10,280 nt of DNA from an uncultured Planctomycetaceae bacterium (GTDB lineage Bacteria > Planctomycetota > Planctomycetia > Pirellulales > UBA1268): contig CALAZQ010000254.1 of NCBI GenBank assembly GCA_937926325.1, forward strand, positions 1 to 10,280. Direction: 5' to 3'. Position numbers and translations under genes: made by a program. Shown in pieces: positions 1 to 7,362 of this stretch. Each line of letters opens with the position of its first letter. Within the stretch, counting starts at the first letter, position 1. Under the pieces are notes generated by a model. That model worked only from the letters and a program-made list of their open reading frames with translations. It was not told where the DNA came from and did no database searches.

Positions 1-49
1 AGCCGGCGGACCGGCAGGACGTGACGCCCGAACAATCGAGATCGACTGC

Positions 50-56
50 AGGGTGG
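50..56 (+). promoter_or_regulatory. Candidate ribosome binding site for the phosphotransferase gene
   Basis: AGGGTGG lies 4 bases before the GTG at 61 and 13 bases before the in-frame ATG at 70. The spacing is short for GTG but too long for ATG, so it weakly favours the GTG start. The remaining bases from 1 to 60 show no gene or recognisable promoter. Confidence 0.4.
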
Positions 57-60
57 TAGA

Positions 61-1224
61 GTGTCGACCATGGACAACGAGACGGCAGAACAGGCGCCAC
101 CAGAGGTCCGGCAGGTGGCGGCCCGTTTTCTCCCGGCTGCCGAGGCGGCCAGCCTCACTATTCAAAAGCCACCGACGATTGGGTTTAGCGGAGCGGCCGT
201 CTGGCTGCTTTCGCCCGCGGACGGATCTCCTCGTTATGTCCTGAAGCAGTTGCCGGCTGGCCTGCCACCAGATCAGATCGGCTGGACCCACCTGCTCGCC
301 CAGCATCTTGCGCGGGTGGGTGTGTCCACGCAGTTGCCATTGCGGGCAGGGATACACCCGCTGACACAGGCAGGTCATGTCGCGATTGATCGGCAGGGAC
401 GGCTCTGGCAGTGCCTGAGCTATCTGCCCGGCCGTCCGATCGCGACGCCGACGAGTGCCGAGGTGCTGGCCGCGGTGACCACGCTGGCAACAGTGCACCG
501 GGCAGCCAGCGAGTTTGTTCAGCCGCCCCCCCTGCCCCGGCTCACCGGCTGGCAGACACGGGTGCTGCAGCTTGAGCAGCTGGCCGTGGCTGGCTTCCCA
601 CGGCCGCCAGCTGAGCCAGCGGGACAGGCCGACGGTCAGGCTGCCTGGCCTGAGCTGGCGTCGATTTCGCAGCGGGCGAATGAGTGTTTTTTCGCGATGG
701 GGGGACCGCAGCTGGCCGCTCGTCTGGCTGCGCAGACGTTTCCACGACCGCTCCAGCCGGTTCTCCGGGACTGCTGGTGGGCCCATCTGCTTTTCGAGCC
801 CGCACCTGGGGGCTCACGCGTCTCAGGAATCATCGACCTCGATGCCGCTGGCATCGACACCCCAGCAGTCGATTTGGCCCGGCTGCTGGGTAGTTGGCAG
901 TTGGAGGCCGGCGACCCGGAGATCAGCCTCGTGGAACGCTGGCCGGCGGCCTTCGACTGCTACGTCAGCTTGTGTCGGCCCGCGGGGGATTTCCCGACAG
1001 ACGTTCAGCTGTTGCATGACACCGCGGTGGTCTGCGGCCTTGACCGCTGGCTGCACTGGCTGTTCCGGGAACAGAGAAATTTCGCTGATTTTTCCCGGGT
1101 GACCTGCCGGATTCAGGCTTTGCTGCGGGCCCTGCCGGCGGCCCTCGCCCGCCTTCAACGGGTGTCAACCGCTGGCTGCCAGCTGCGCCGGCCTCAATTG
1201 ACCCCACAAAATTACGACCGATAA
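61..1224 (+). CDS. Phosphotransferase-fold protein (aminoglycoside/choline kinase-like, APH family)
   Basis: This 387-residue cytoplasmic protein looks like a small-molecule kinase of the APH superfamily; its substrate is unknown. Seen directly: a G-rich loop near residues 39-46 (TIGFSGAA), a candidate ATP-contacting lysine K62 in YVLKQ, a hinge-like stretch at 117-126 (QCLSYLPGRP), a catalytic-loop region at 234-245 (VLRDCWWAHLLF), and a metal-binding segment IIDLDAAG with D259 and D261, followed by PAVDLARLLGS. Textbook APH enzymes carry HxDxxxxN in the loop; here R236 precedes D237 and H242 replaces the asparagine. From memory, proteins with RDxWxxHxLF loops occur in planctomycetes, so this is probably a subfamily trait rather than decay. 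GTG at 61 is chosen for the upstream AGGGTGG; ATG at 70 would remove only three residues. It lies 32 bases upstream of the DsbD-like gene and may share its transcript. Antibiotic resistance should not be assumed. Confidence 0.75.
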   Translation: MSTMDNETAEQAPPEVRQVAARFLPAAEAASLTIQKPPTIGFSGAAVWLLSPADGSPRYVLKQLPAGLPPDQIGWTHLLAQHLARVGVSTQLPLRAGIHPLTQAGHVAIDRQGRLWQCLSYLPGRPIATPTSAEVLAAVTTLATVHRAASEFVQPPPLPRLTGWQTRVLQLEQLAVAGFPRPPAEPAGQADGQAAWPELASISQRANECFFAMGGPQLAARLAAQTFPRPLQPVLRDCWWAHLLFEPAPGGSRVSGIIDLDAAGIDTPAVDLARLLGSWQLEAGDPEISLVERWPAAFDCYVSLCRPAGDFPTDVQLLHDTAVVCGLDRWLHWLFREQRNFADFSRVTCRIQALLRALPAALARLQRVSTAGCQLRRPQLTPQNYDR

Positions 1225-1243
1225 ACTCGCCGATAAGAAACCA

Positions 1244-1250
1244 AGAGGAG
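1244..1250 (+). promoter_or_regulatory. Ribosome binding site for the DsbD-like gene
   Basis: AGAGGAG is a strong Shine-Dalgarno match. It sits 6 bases before ATG at 1257 and only 3 bases before GTG at 1254. This favours 1257 as the start, and also favours it over the internal ATG at 1356, which has no comparable site. Confidence 0.65.
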
Positions 1251-1256
1251 CCAGTG

Positions 1257-3908
1257 ATGCGGCCAGCGAGGGAGCGTGCCTGGCCTGAAGTTCAATCTGG
1301 TGCAGCCAGGGAGTTTTGGAAAGCCATGACGCAATGTGAGCGGTCGATGCCGAGAATGGCAGGGAACGCCGGTGGCCGCAGCCTGAGCCGGCAGACGGTC
1401 GGGCTGAGAGGGGTGGCCCTGCTGCTGGCGGTGCTGGGCGGGCTTGCCTGTCCAGCAGCGTGGGCGGTCGATACCAGCCCTGCCCTGCCAGCATTCGGGC
1501 CCGCGTTCGATCCGCTGGCTGGCGTTGGCGGCGAGGTCGGTGAGCCTGTCCGGATTGCTGCCCGCGTCGAAACCCTGCCGGATGGCGGAGCCCAGCTGGT
1601 GGTGGTGGCCACACTGAGTGACGGCTGGCACCTCTATTCACTCGATCAAAAGCCGGGCGGCCCGAAGGCGACCACGATCAGGGTTGCCGATGATTCGCCG
1701 TTCGTGCTCGCCGGCCGTTTTCTGGCCGCCCCGCCCCCGAAAAAGAAAACGGTCTCAGACGTTCCGGGCTGGGAAGGGCTGGTCGTCGAAGAGCATTCCG
1801 GTGAGGTGACCTGGACAGCGCCGCTGAAGGCTAACCCCGCCGGCACGGCGGCGGCGGTTCACGGCAGCGTCAGTCTGCAACTCTGCGAGGACAACGCCTG
1901 CACCCCGCCGCAGACAATTGACTTTACGGCTGCTGCTGTCGATGCAGTAGCGGGACAGCCGTCGGTCAAACCGTTGCCGCCTGAGCCGGTGCGGCATCTG
2001 CCCGAGCGGGGCCACCTGGCAATCGAGGCGACGGTGGGTGACGTCACGACCAGCGCCAACGCCTGCACGGTCTGGCCGCTGACGATCGATCTGTTACCCG
2101 AACAGGGCTGGCACCTCTACGCCCCCAAGTCAGATACGAACACTGAGGTCGGTCAGGGTAAGCCGACGATTCTCTCGCTGGTCCCTGGGGCTGGCCTGCG
2201 GGTCTGCGACATCGTGGCCCAACGGCCAGTGTTGGCGACCGATCCCGAACTAGCTGCAGCCGGTGCGGTTGAAGGGCCGGTTTCGCTGACGGTCATGATC
2301 GAGGTGCCGGGAGATCAGGCGGCGGCCGATTCGGATGCGGCGGTTGCCCCGGGACGGCTTGAGTTGCTCGTTGGGTTCCAGACCTGCAGCGACACCACCT
2401 GCGACCCGCCCTGGGCGAGCCGGCTGGTCGTCGATGTGCCTCCAGCGGACGCCGCCGATCGGCCACGGGTGAGCTTTGATGATGCACGGTACGCCGAGGC
2501 CGCCCAAAAGCCGGCGACACTCAGCCAGGCTCCGGCCCAGATTGTCGGCCAGCCGCCGGCCAGCCTGTCGCCGACGGTGGCCGGAAGTGAAAGCGCTGCG
2601 ACGGCCGCAGCACCGTCGAGCACGCCCCTGTCGCTGCCACTGGCCCTGGCGGCTGGGCTGCTGGGCGGGCTGATCCTCAACCTCATGCCCTGCGTACTCC
2701 CGGTGCTGGGTCTGAAGTTGATGTCGTTTGCCCAGCAATCGGGCCGGGCCCGACGCGAAATTTTCCAGCTCAATCTCTGGTACTGCGCCGGGCTCTACGC
2801 CGTCTTCTTCGTGCTGGCGACTGCGAGCGTGGCGGCCAACCTCGGTCTGGCCGGCAGCAATCTGGCCTGGGGCGAGCAGTTCACCTCGGCCGGCTTCAAC
2901 ATTGTGATGGCGTCGATTGTCTTCGCCTTTGCCCTGTCGTTTCTCGGGGTCTGGGAACTGCCCATTCCAGGTTTCATTGGGAGCACTGCCGGCAAGGTGC
3001 AGACCCAGGAGGGGCCGGCCGGGTCGTTTTTGAAGGGCGTCCTCAGCACCGTCCTGGCGACGCCCTGCAGCGGGCCGTTCCTGGGGCCAGTCTTCGGCTT
3101 CACGCTGACCCAGCCAACACCGGTGACCTATGCGGTCTTTGCGTCAATCGCCACCGGCATGGCCCTGCCCTATCTGCTGGTCGGCATCTTTCCAGCCCTC
3201 GTCAAATTCGTGCCCAAGCCGGGTGCCTGGATGGAGACCCTCAAAGAAGTCCTCGGCTTTGTCATGCTTGGCACCGTGGTCTTCCTGTTCACCTTCCTCG
3301 ACAAAGACTATTTCGTGCCGACCTTCGCCCTGCTGGTCGGCATCTGGGCCGCCTGCTGGTGGGTGGGTCGCAGCCAGAAGACGACCGGCACCGCCAGCTT
3401 TGGCCGCTGGCTCCAGGGGGCGATCGTGACGGCCGCCGTCGGTGCCACTGCCTTTGTCGTGCTCGGGCCGGGGGAGTCGGTGATTGAATGGCAGCCCTTC
3501 TCACGAGCCCGGCTGGCCGAACTGCGGCAGCGGGGGGCGACGGTGATGGTCGACTTTTCGGCCGACTGGTGCCTGACCTGCAAGTACAACCTGAACTTTG
3601 CGATTGAGACCCCGCGGGTGAAGCGGGCGTTGTCGGACAGCCAGATCGTGCCGATGCTGGCCGACTGGACCGATGGCTCGCCGGAGATCAAGGCGATGCT
3701 CGAAAGCCTTGACAGCAAGTCGATTCCGGTGCTGGCCTTCTTCCCGGCGGAACAGCCGGGCGTGCCGGCCCCTGCTCCGATCGTCCTGCGGGACCTCGTG
3801 ACCGAGGCTCAGGTGCTGGCCGCCATTCAGAACGCCGGCGGCTCCAAGGGGCTCGGGCCTGAGATGCGGGCACGGTCAGCGTCGCTCGCGCCGGCGGCGG
3901 CGCACTAA
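1257..3908 (+). CDS. DsbD-like thiol:disulfide interchange protein with two N-terminal alpha-type domains
   Basis: An inner-membrane electron carrier that should take electrons from cytoplasmic thioredoxin and pass them to periplasmic proteins. Residues are counted from GTG 1254 (884 in total; subtract one for ATG 1257). A signal-like hydrophobic stretch at 52-71 ends in AWA. Next come two domains resembling DsbD-alpha: about 95-225, with C211-x4-C216 followed by TPP, and about 252-395, with C378-x4-C383 followed by DPP. After an Ala/Pro/Ser-rich linker (about 400-458) there is a CcdA/DsbD-type core of about eight membrane segments (461-740). It carries C480 in NLMPCVLP and C605 in ATPCSGP, the two positions expected for the transmembrane thiol relay. 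The C-terminal thioredoxin domain (about 745-865) has C773-L-T-C776 in the ADWCLTCK context. E. coli DsbD has one alpha domain, so the duplication explains most of the extra length. The tail is Ala-rich. The family is clear; the periplasmic partners are not. Confidence 0.9.
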   Translation: MRPARERAWPEVQSGAAREFWKAMTQCERSMPRMAGNAGGRSLSRQTVGLRGVALLLAVLGGLACPAAWAVDTSPALPAFGPAFDPLAGVGGEVGEPVRIAARVETLPDGGAQLVVVATLSDGWHLYSLDQKPGGPKATTIRVADDSPFVLAGRFLAAPPPKKKTVSDVPGWEGLVVEEHSGEVTWTAPLKANPAGTAAAVHGSVSLQLCEDNACTPPQTIDFTAAAVDAVAGQPSVKPLPPEPVRHLPERGHLAIEATVGDVTTSANACTVWPLTIDLLPEQGWHLYAPKSDTNTEVGQGKPTILSLVPGAGLRVCDIVAQRPVLATDPELAAAGAVEGPVSLTVMIEVPGDQAAADSDAAVAPGRLELLVGFQTCSDTTCDPPWASRLVVDVPPADAADRPRVSFDDARYAEAAQKPATLSQAPAQIVGQPPASLSPTVAGSESAATAAAPSSTPLSLPLALAAGLLGGLILNLMPCVLPVLGLKLMSFAQQSGRARREIFQLNLWYCAGLYAVFFVLATASVAANLGLAGSNLAWGEQFTSAGFNIVMASIVFAFALSFLGVWELPIPGFIGSTAGKVQTQEGPAGSFLKGVLSTVLATPCSGPFLGPVFGFTLTQPTPVTYAVFASIATGMALPYLLVGIFPALVKFVPKPGAWMETLKEVLGFVMLGTVVFLFTFLDKDYFVPTFALLVGIWAACWWVGRSQKTTGTASFGRWLQGAIVTAAVGATAFVVLGPGESVIEWQPFSRARLAELRQRGATVMVDFSADWCLTCKYNLNFAIETPRVKRALSDSQIVPMLADWTDGSPEIKAMLESLDSKSIPVLAFFPAEQPGVPAPAPIVLRDLVTEAQVLAAIQNAGGSKGLGPEMRARSASLAPAAAH

Positions 3909-3972
3909 AATAAGCTGGTACGGAAGTAGCCTCCCGCAATTCTCCCTTGAAACGCAAAGGCGTCATTCCGCG

Positions 3973-4524
3973 ATGGCATCAGCACCGACAACCCTGGACG
4001 CAGCTGGGCTGCTGAGCCTGCCCAATGATGGGTTTCGCTATGAACTCGTGGAGGGGGTGGTCCGCATGATGTCTCCGGCAGGTGGCCGTCACGGACGTGT
4101 TGCCCACACGCTGGCGCTGCTGGTGGGCATGCATGTTCGCCGTGAACAGCTTGGGGCGGTCTACGCGGCAGAGACCGGGTTTTTGTTGGCACGAAACCCT
4201 GACACGGTGCGGGCACCTGATGTCGCATTCGTACGGCAGGAGCGGGCCGCTCGAATCGATGACGATACCGGGTTTGTCACGGTGGTGCCCGATCTTGTCG
4301 GGGAAGTGGTGTCACCGCGTGATTCGTTCAGCGAGGTCGAAGGGAAAGTGTTTTCCTGGCTGGCGGCGGGCACTCGGCTGGTCATTGTGGTTGACCCGAT
4401 GACCCGCACCGTTCACGCCTATCGTCAAGCAGATCGTGCTGTTGTACTTCGCGAAGGCGAGTCGCTCGACACAAGCGATGTGCTCCCAGGTTTGACGCTC
4501 GATGTTGCCGATCTCTTTCAGTGA
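3973..4524 (+). CDS. Uma2-family (DUF820) PD-(D/E)XK nuclease-fold protein
   Basis: A 183-residue cytoplasmic protein of the Uma2 family, which is named as a restriction-endonuclease-like family but is poorly characterised and often present in many copies in cyanobacteria, Chloroflexi and planctomycetes. Seen directly: the opening motif RYELVEGVVRMMSPAGGRHG (residues 22-41, with E27), PDVAFV with D83, GEVVSP with E111, and EVEGKV with K125, then WLAAGTRLVIVVDP (129-142). D83, E111 and K125 match the expected D-(D/E)xK metal site, so the fold looks intact. The length is normal for the family. The start is ATG at 3973; AAAGG at 3956-3960 is 12 bases upstream, so the ribosome site is weak. The preceding 64 bases hold no clear terminator. 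The stop overlaps the convergent sulfatase gene by 7 bases. No transposon ends or restriction partners are visible. The biological role is unknown. Confidence 0.85.
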   Translation: MASAPTTLDAAGLLSLPNDGFRYELVEGVVRMMSPAGGRHGRVAHTLALLVGMHVRREQLGAVYAAETGFLLARNPDTVRAPDVAFVRQERAARIDDDTGFVTVVPDLVGEVVSPRDSFSEVEGKVFSWLAAGTRLVIVVDPMTRTVHAYRQADRAVVLREGESLDTSDVLPGLTLDVADLFQ

Positions 4525-6062
4525 GATTCGGCATCGCCAGGCAGCCTGACGCCAGCCGGCAGGAATGTTACCTTGCGGTCATTGGCCAGCGGCTCACCTG
4601 GGGTACAGCGGCCGGCAGCCACCTGGCTGTTCAGTAGCTGCAGCAGCCGGCTGACCTCGGCCGGATGGTGAGCGGCCACGTTGATGGTTTCGGCCGGATC
4701 GTCTTTCAGATCAAACAGCTGCAGCGGTGGCAGCCCCTGCTGTTTGGCGACGTTTTCCTTCGGGTCGCTCCAGCCGCCGCTGCCTCGGCAGAGGCAGAGC
4801 TTCCAGGGGCCCTGGCGGATCGCAAACGAGCCATCAATCGAGTGGCTGATGAGCGTGTCGCGGGCCGATTTGCCCGTACCCGCGAGCACTGGCAAGAGAC
4901 TGAAGCCATCTTCGCCACCTACCTCAGCCCGGGGTTGCCCCGTGATTTCAGCGAGGGTGGGGTAGATGTCGGTCAGGCAGGCGAGGGTGTCGGTGGTTCG
5001 CCCGGGTGGAATCGTGCCCGGCCACCGGGCCAGCAGCGGCACCCGGTGGCCGCCTTCGTAAATGTCAGCCTTGTGGCCGCGAAACGGTCCGCTCGGGTCG
5101 TGGCCGTGCTCGGCAAGCAGCGGGAAATTTGCCTGGGGCGAGCAGCCGTTGTCGCTGGTGAAGATCACCAGCGTGTTCTCATCGAGGCCCGCTGCCTTCA
5201 CGGCGTCGAGCAGCCGGCCCATCAGGTGATCGACTTGCATCACGAAGTCAGCGTAGGGGTTGAGCCCACTGGCATCCTTGAACGGCGGGACCGGCACGAT
5301 CGGGGTGTGCGGAGCGGGCAGCGGCAGGTAGAGGAAAAAGGGCGTCCCCTCGCGGGCGGCGGCGGCGTTTGCCTGCACGTAGGCAATCGACTTGTCAAAC
5401 AAATGCGGCAGCACCTGTGGAATATCAAAGTCGGGGCCGATCGGTCCCTTGCGGTACCAGCCGTAGCGATCCTCTTGCCTGGTGACGCCTTCTTCGCGGA
5501 CAGGGACGGCTGTGACCTTGCCCGTATCGACCCAGACATAAGGCGGCATGTCGAGCGAGCCGCAGTGGCCGTAGTAGGTGTCAAAGCCGTTGATGTCGGG
5601 GCCGTTCGTCACCGGCTTGGTGAAATCGATCGTCTTGCCATCCTTGTGCCAATCCCAGCCCAGGTGCCACTTGCCGATCATGGCGGTCTGGTAGCCGGCC
5701 GCCTTCATCAGGTGCCCGAGGGTCGGTCGCTCGGCCGGAATGAGATGCTCGCTCGTGCCACTCAGCACGCCCCGCGCCAGCCGGGATCGCCAGTTGTAAC
5801 GGCCGGTCAGCAGGCCGTAGCGGGTTGGGGTGCAGACCGAACTCGGGGTGTGGGCATCGACAAAGGTGATCCCTTCGTCGGCCATCTGCTGCAGCCGGGG
5901 TGTTTTGATTTTGCAGTCAGGGTTGGTCGCAGTGAGGTCACCGATGCCAAGGTCATCAGCCATCACCAGGATGACGTTCGGTTTTTCGGCCGCCGGCAGG
6001 CGGGCCGCCGACAGCGGCAGGCTCAGTGCCATCAGGCCGAGCAACAGAAAATGGCGGTCCAT
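4518..6062 (-). CDS. Secreted sulfatase (arylsulfatase A-like, formylglycine type)
   Basis: A 514-residue hydrolase that should cleave sulfate esters, probably from a carbohydrate, outside the cytoplasm. Seen directly: a signal peptide at about 1-25 (hydrophobic LLLGLMALSLPLSAARL, then LPAAE); the metal-binding NVILVMADDLG (D36, D37); the sulfatase signature C77-T-P-T-R81, whose cysteine is normally converted to formylglycine; GKWHLG with K131 and H133; FTSDNG with D304 and N305; and K331 in RGHKADIYEGG. All the expected active-site blocks are present, and the length is usual for the family. Activity would require a formylglycine-generating enzyme encoded elsewhere. GAGGGA (6068-6073) lies 5 bases before the ATG and fixes the start. 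It is the last gene of a minus-strand block, 73 bases after the mutarotase-like gene. The substrate cannot be read from the sequence; a sulfated polysaccharide is an inference from the family and the neighbour. Confidence 0.95.
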   Translation of the reverse strand: MDRHFLLLGLMALSLPLSAARLPAAEKPNVILVMADDLGIGDLTATNPDCKIKTPRLQQMADEGITFVDAHTPSSVCTPTRYGLLTGRYNWRSRLARGVLSGTSEHLIPAERPTLGHLMKAAGYQTAMIGKWHLGWDWHKDGKTIDFTKPVTNGPDINGFDTYYGHCGSLDMPPYVWVDTGKVTAVPVREEGVTRQEDRYGWYRKGPIGPDFDIPQVLPHLFDKSIAYVQANAAAAREGTPFFLYLPLPAPHTPIVPVPPFKDASGLNPYADFVMQVDHLMGRLLDAVKAAGLDENTLVIFTSDNGCSPQANFPLLAEHGHDPSGPFRGHKADIYEGGHRVPLLARWPGTIPPGRTTDTLACLTDIYPTLAEITGQPRAEVGGEDGFSLLPVLAGTGKSARDTLISHSIDGSFAIRQGPWKLCLCRGSGGWSDPKENVAKQQGLPPLQLFDLKDDPAETINVAAHHPAEVSRLLQLLNSQVAAGRCTPGEPLANDRKVTFLPAGVRLPGDAESH

Positions 6063-6067
6063 GACGT

Positions 6068-6073
6068 TCCCTC
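6068..6073 (-). promoter_or_regulatory. Ribosome binding site for the sulfatase gene
   Basis: Read on the minus strand this is GAGGGA, 5 bases before the ATG at 6062. The site supports independent initiation of the sulfatase within the polycistronic block. The rest of the 73-base gap (6063-6135) shows no clear terminator hairpin or promoter. Confidence 0.6.
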
Positions 6074-6135
6074 AAGAGAAATCTTTTCGGCAGCGATAGC
6101 TTCGTTGCCAAAGAATGTCAGCGGTGTTGCCTCAC

Positions 6136-7311
6136 TTATGGCGTGTCTCCGCTGCCCAGCACAAACCCGTGGTTGAGCGGCACCTGCACCCGATCTCCTG
6201 CTGCTGCCACGAGCACCACGCCAGCATCGGTGAACTCGATCTCCGCGACCCGATCGAAGCTGGCAGACACTGGCACCGCTGCCTGGATGGAGCGGACGTC
6301 GGTCGGACGATCGGCCGTGAGCTCGATTGCGGTGCGGATGCCCTGCCGCGAGAGCAGGTTTGGTTCGACCGAGGGCACCAGCCCGTCGGCAAAGAAACCG
6401 CAGATATCCTCGAGGCCAAGGCACTGGTTACGGCCGTTCCAGGGAAAGCTGTGACGGCCCCGGTTTTCAAGCCAGAAGGCAGTCATTGGCAGCACGGCCG
6501 GGTTTCGGAGCGAGAACCAGGCCCACTGCTCACGCGTGTTGACGGCAGCCGTCCAGGCCGGCCTGCCCGCCAGGGCGTCGGTATCAGCCACCACGGCCAG
6601 CAGGTCGGCATAGCCCCGCCGCGCCGGCAGCCGTGAGCAGTCAACCTCTGCCGGTTCCTTGAACAGACTCGGAACCCGGGCCAAGTCGGTGAAGGTCTCC
6701 CCGATCGCCAACTGCTGGTACTCGCCATTTGCAGGATCGCTGAACACGCCCGGGTTGGTCATACCGAGCCGGAACGGGCTGGTTGAAATTGCGAACACGC
6801 CCTCCTCGTCTGGCATCGCCAGCGTGGCGTGGTGGCCAAGGGGCGCCGGTCCGGCAAACCCCTCAATGAGATGTCGTTGATAGACCACCGACTGGCCGGG
6901 CTTCAGAAAAATCTGTTTTGTCACTCGGCCTGGCCGCACCTTCGTCTCCAGGGTCAACGCCAGCCGCGCCGTGCCGTCAGCCAGCGGGGCATCCGACTCA
7001 AGCGACCATTCCGCAGAAGCGGTCTCGCCGTGTGGCGGGTGCTGCTCGCCCTGGAAGGCAGCCCCGTTGCCGCCAAAGGGAAGGCAGAAAAAATCGCCCC
7101 GCAGCGGCGTGAGCACGGCTGCCGGCATTGCCGGGTGGCTCTCATCCTGCCAGGGGCTGATGTGATAGGGGCTGATCGATTGGGCACCGCCCTTGCCAAA
7201 GGTCACGGGGGCAAGATGTCCGCCCAGCCGGGTGACGGCCAGCGAGACGGTGTCGCTTTCCAGCAGAAAACTGGGCTGGGAATGAATGGTGTGGGTGGTT
7301 GTTGGCGGCAT
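6136..7311 (-). CDS. Galactose-mutarotase-like fold protein of unknown function
   Basis: A 391-residue protein with no signal peptide that I do not recognise as a named family. Its motif order resembles aldose 1-epimerase-like proteins: GGHLAPVTFG near residues 30-39; PLRGDFFCLPFGG at 69-81, like the P-x-GG-x-P-x-x-FP-x-FG region; HPPHGE at 91-96, like the HG motif; GHHATLAMP at 159-167, like the second histidine block; and CLGLED at 297-302, like the CLE segment that holds the general-base glutamate. On this reading H94, H160 or H161, and E301 are candidate active-site residues. The likely role is binding or interconverting a sugar or sugar derivative, possibly one released through the adjacent sulfatase, but this is inference. 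The start is supported by AGGGGA 7 bases upstream. It lies 51 bases after purM and 73 bases before the sulfatase on the same strand. It could instead be a non-catalytic sugar-binding member of the superfamily. Confidence 0.6.
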   Translation of the reverse strand: MPPTTTHTIHSQPSFLLESDTVSLAVTRLGGHLAPVTFGKGGAQSISPYHISPWQDESHPAMPAAVLTPLRGDFFCLPFGGNGAAFQGEQHPPHGETASAEWSLESDAPLADGTARLALTLETKVRPGRVTKQIFLKPGQSVVYQRHLIEGFAGPAPLGHHATLAMPDEEGVFAISTSPFRLGMTNPGVFSDPANGEYQQLAIGETFTDLARVPSLFKEPAEVDCSRLPARRGYADLLAVVADTDALAGRPAWTAAVNTREQWAWFSLRNPAVLPMTAFWLENRGRHSFPWNGRNQCLGLEDICGFFADGLVPSVEPNLLSRQGIRTAIELTADRPTDVRSIQAAVPVSASFDRVAEIEFTDAGVVLVAAAGDRVQVPLNHGFVLGSGDTP

Positions 7312-7318
7312 GAGGGCG

Positions 7319-7324
7319 TCCCCT
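7319..7324 (-). promoter_or_regulatory. Ribosome binding site for the mutarotase-like gene
   Basis: Read on the minus strand this is AGGGGA, 7 bases before the ATG at 7311. The 51-base gap back to the purM stop contains no visible terminator, consistent with read-through from purM. Confidence 0.6.
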
Positions 7325-7362
7325 GAGAACTGAAAAAAGATTTGAAATGGAAGGACGAGTGA

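Noticed and set aside
515..1102. 195-codon + frame inside the phosphotransferase gene
   Set aside because: It is Ser/Arg/Trp-rich without domain features and overlaps the catalytic motifs of the real gene in another frame.
1440..1455. Possible lipobox (GGLAC) in the DsbD signal region
   Set aside because: The -3 position is glycine rather than Leu/Val/Ile, and a good signal peptidase I site (AWA) follows five residues later; a polytopic DsbD is not expected to be a lipoprotein.
2250..2738. 162-codon minus-strand frame inside the DsbD-like gene
   Set aside because: It is Arg/Gln-rich with no motif and lies opposite the conserved second alpha domain and linker; it is a composition artefact.
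3909..3972. Rho-independent terminator after the DsbD-like gene
   Set aside because: I found no stable G+C-rich stem followed by a T run in this gap.
3973..4524. Uma2-family gene as part of a mobile element or restriction system
   Set aside because: No inverted repeats, target-site duplication, transposase, methyltransferase or antitoxin is visible nearby. Uma2 genes are commonly solitary.
4665..6176. 503-codon open frame on the + strand opposite the sulfatase
   Set aside because: The opposite strand encodes a complete sulfatase with every active-site motif. The + frame has no recognisable domain and no ribosome site; long antisense frames are expected in G+C-rich coding DNA.
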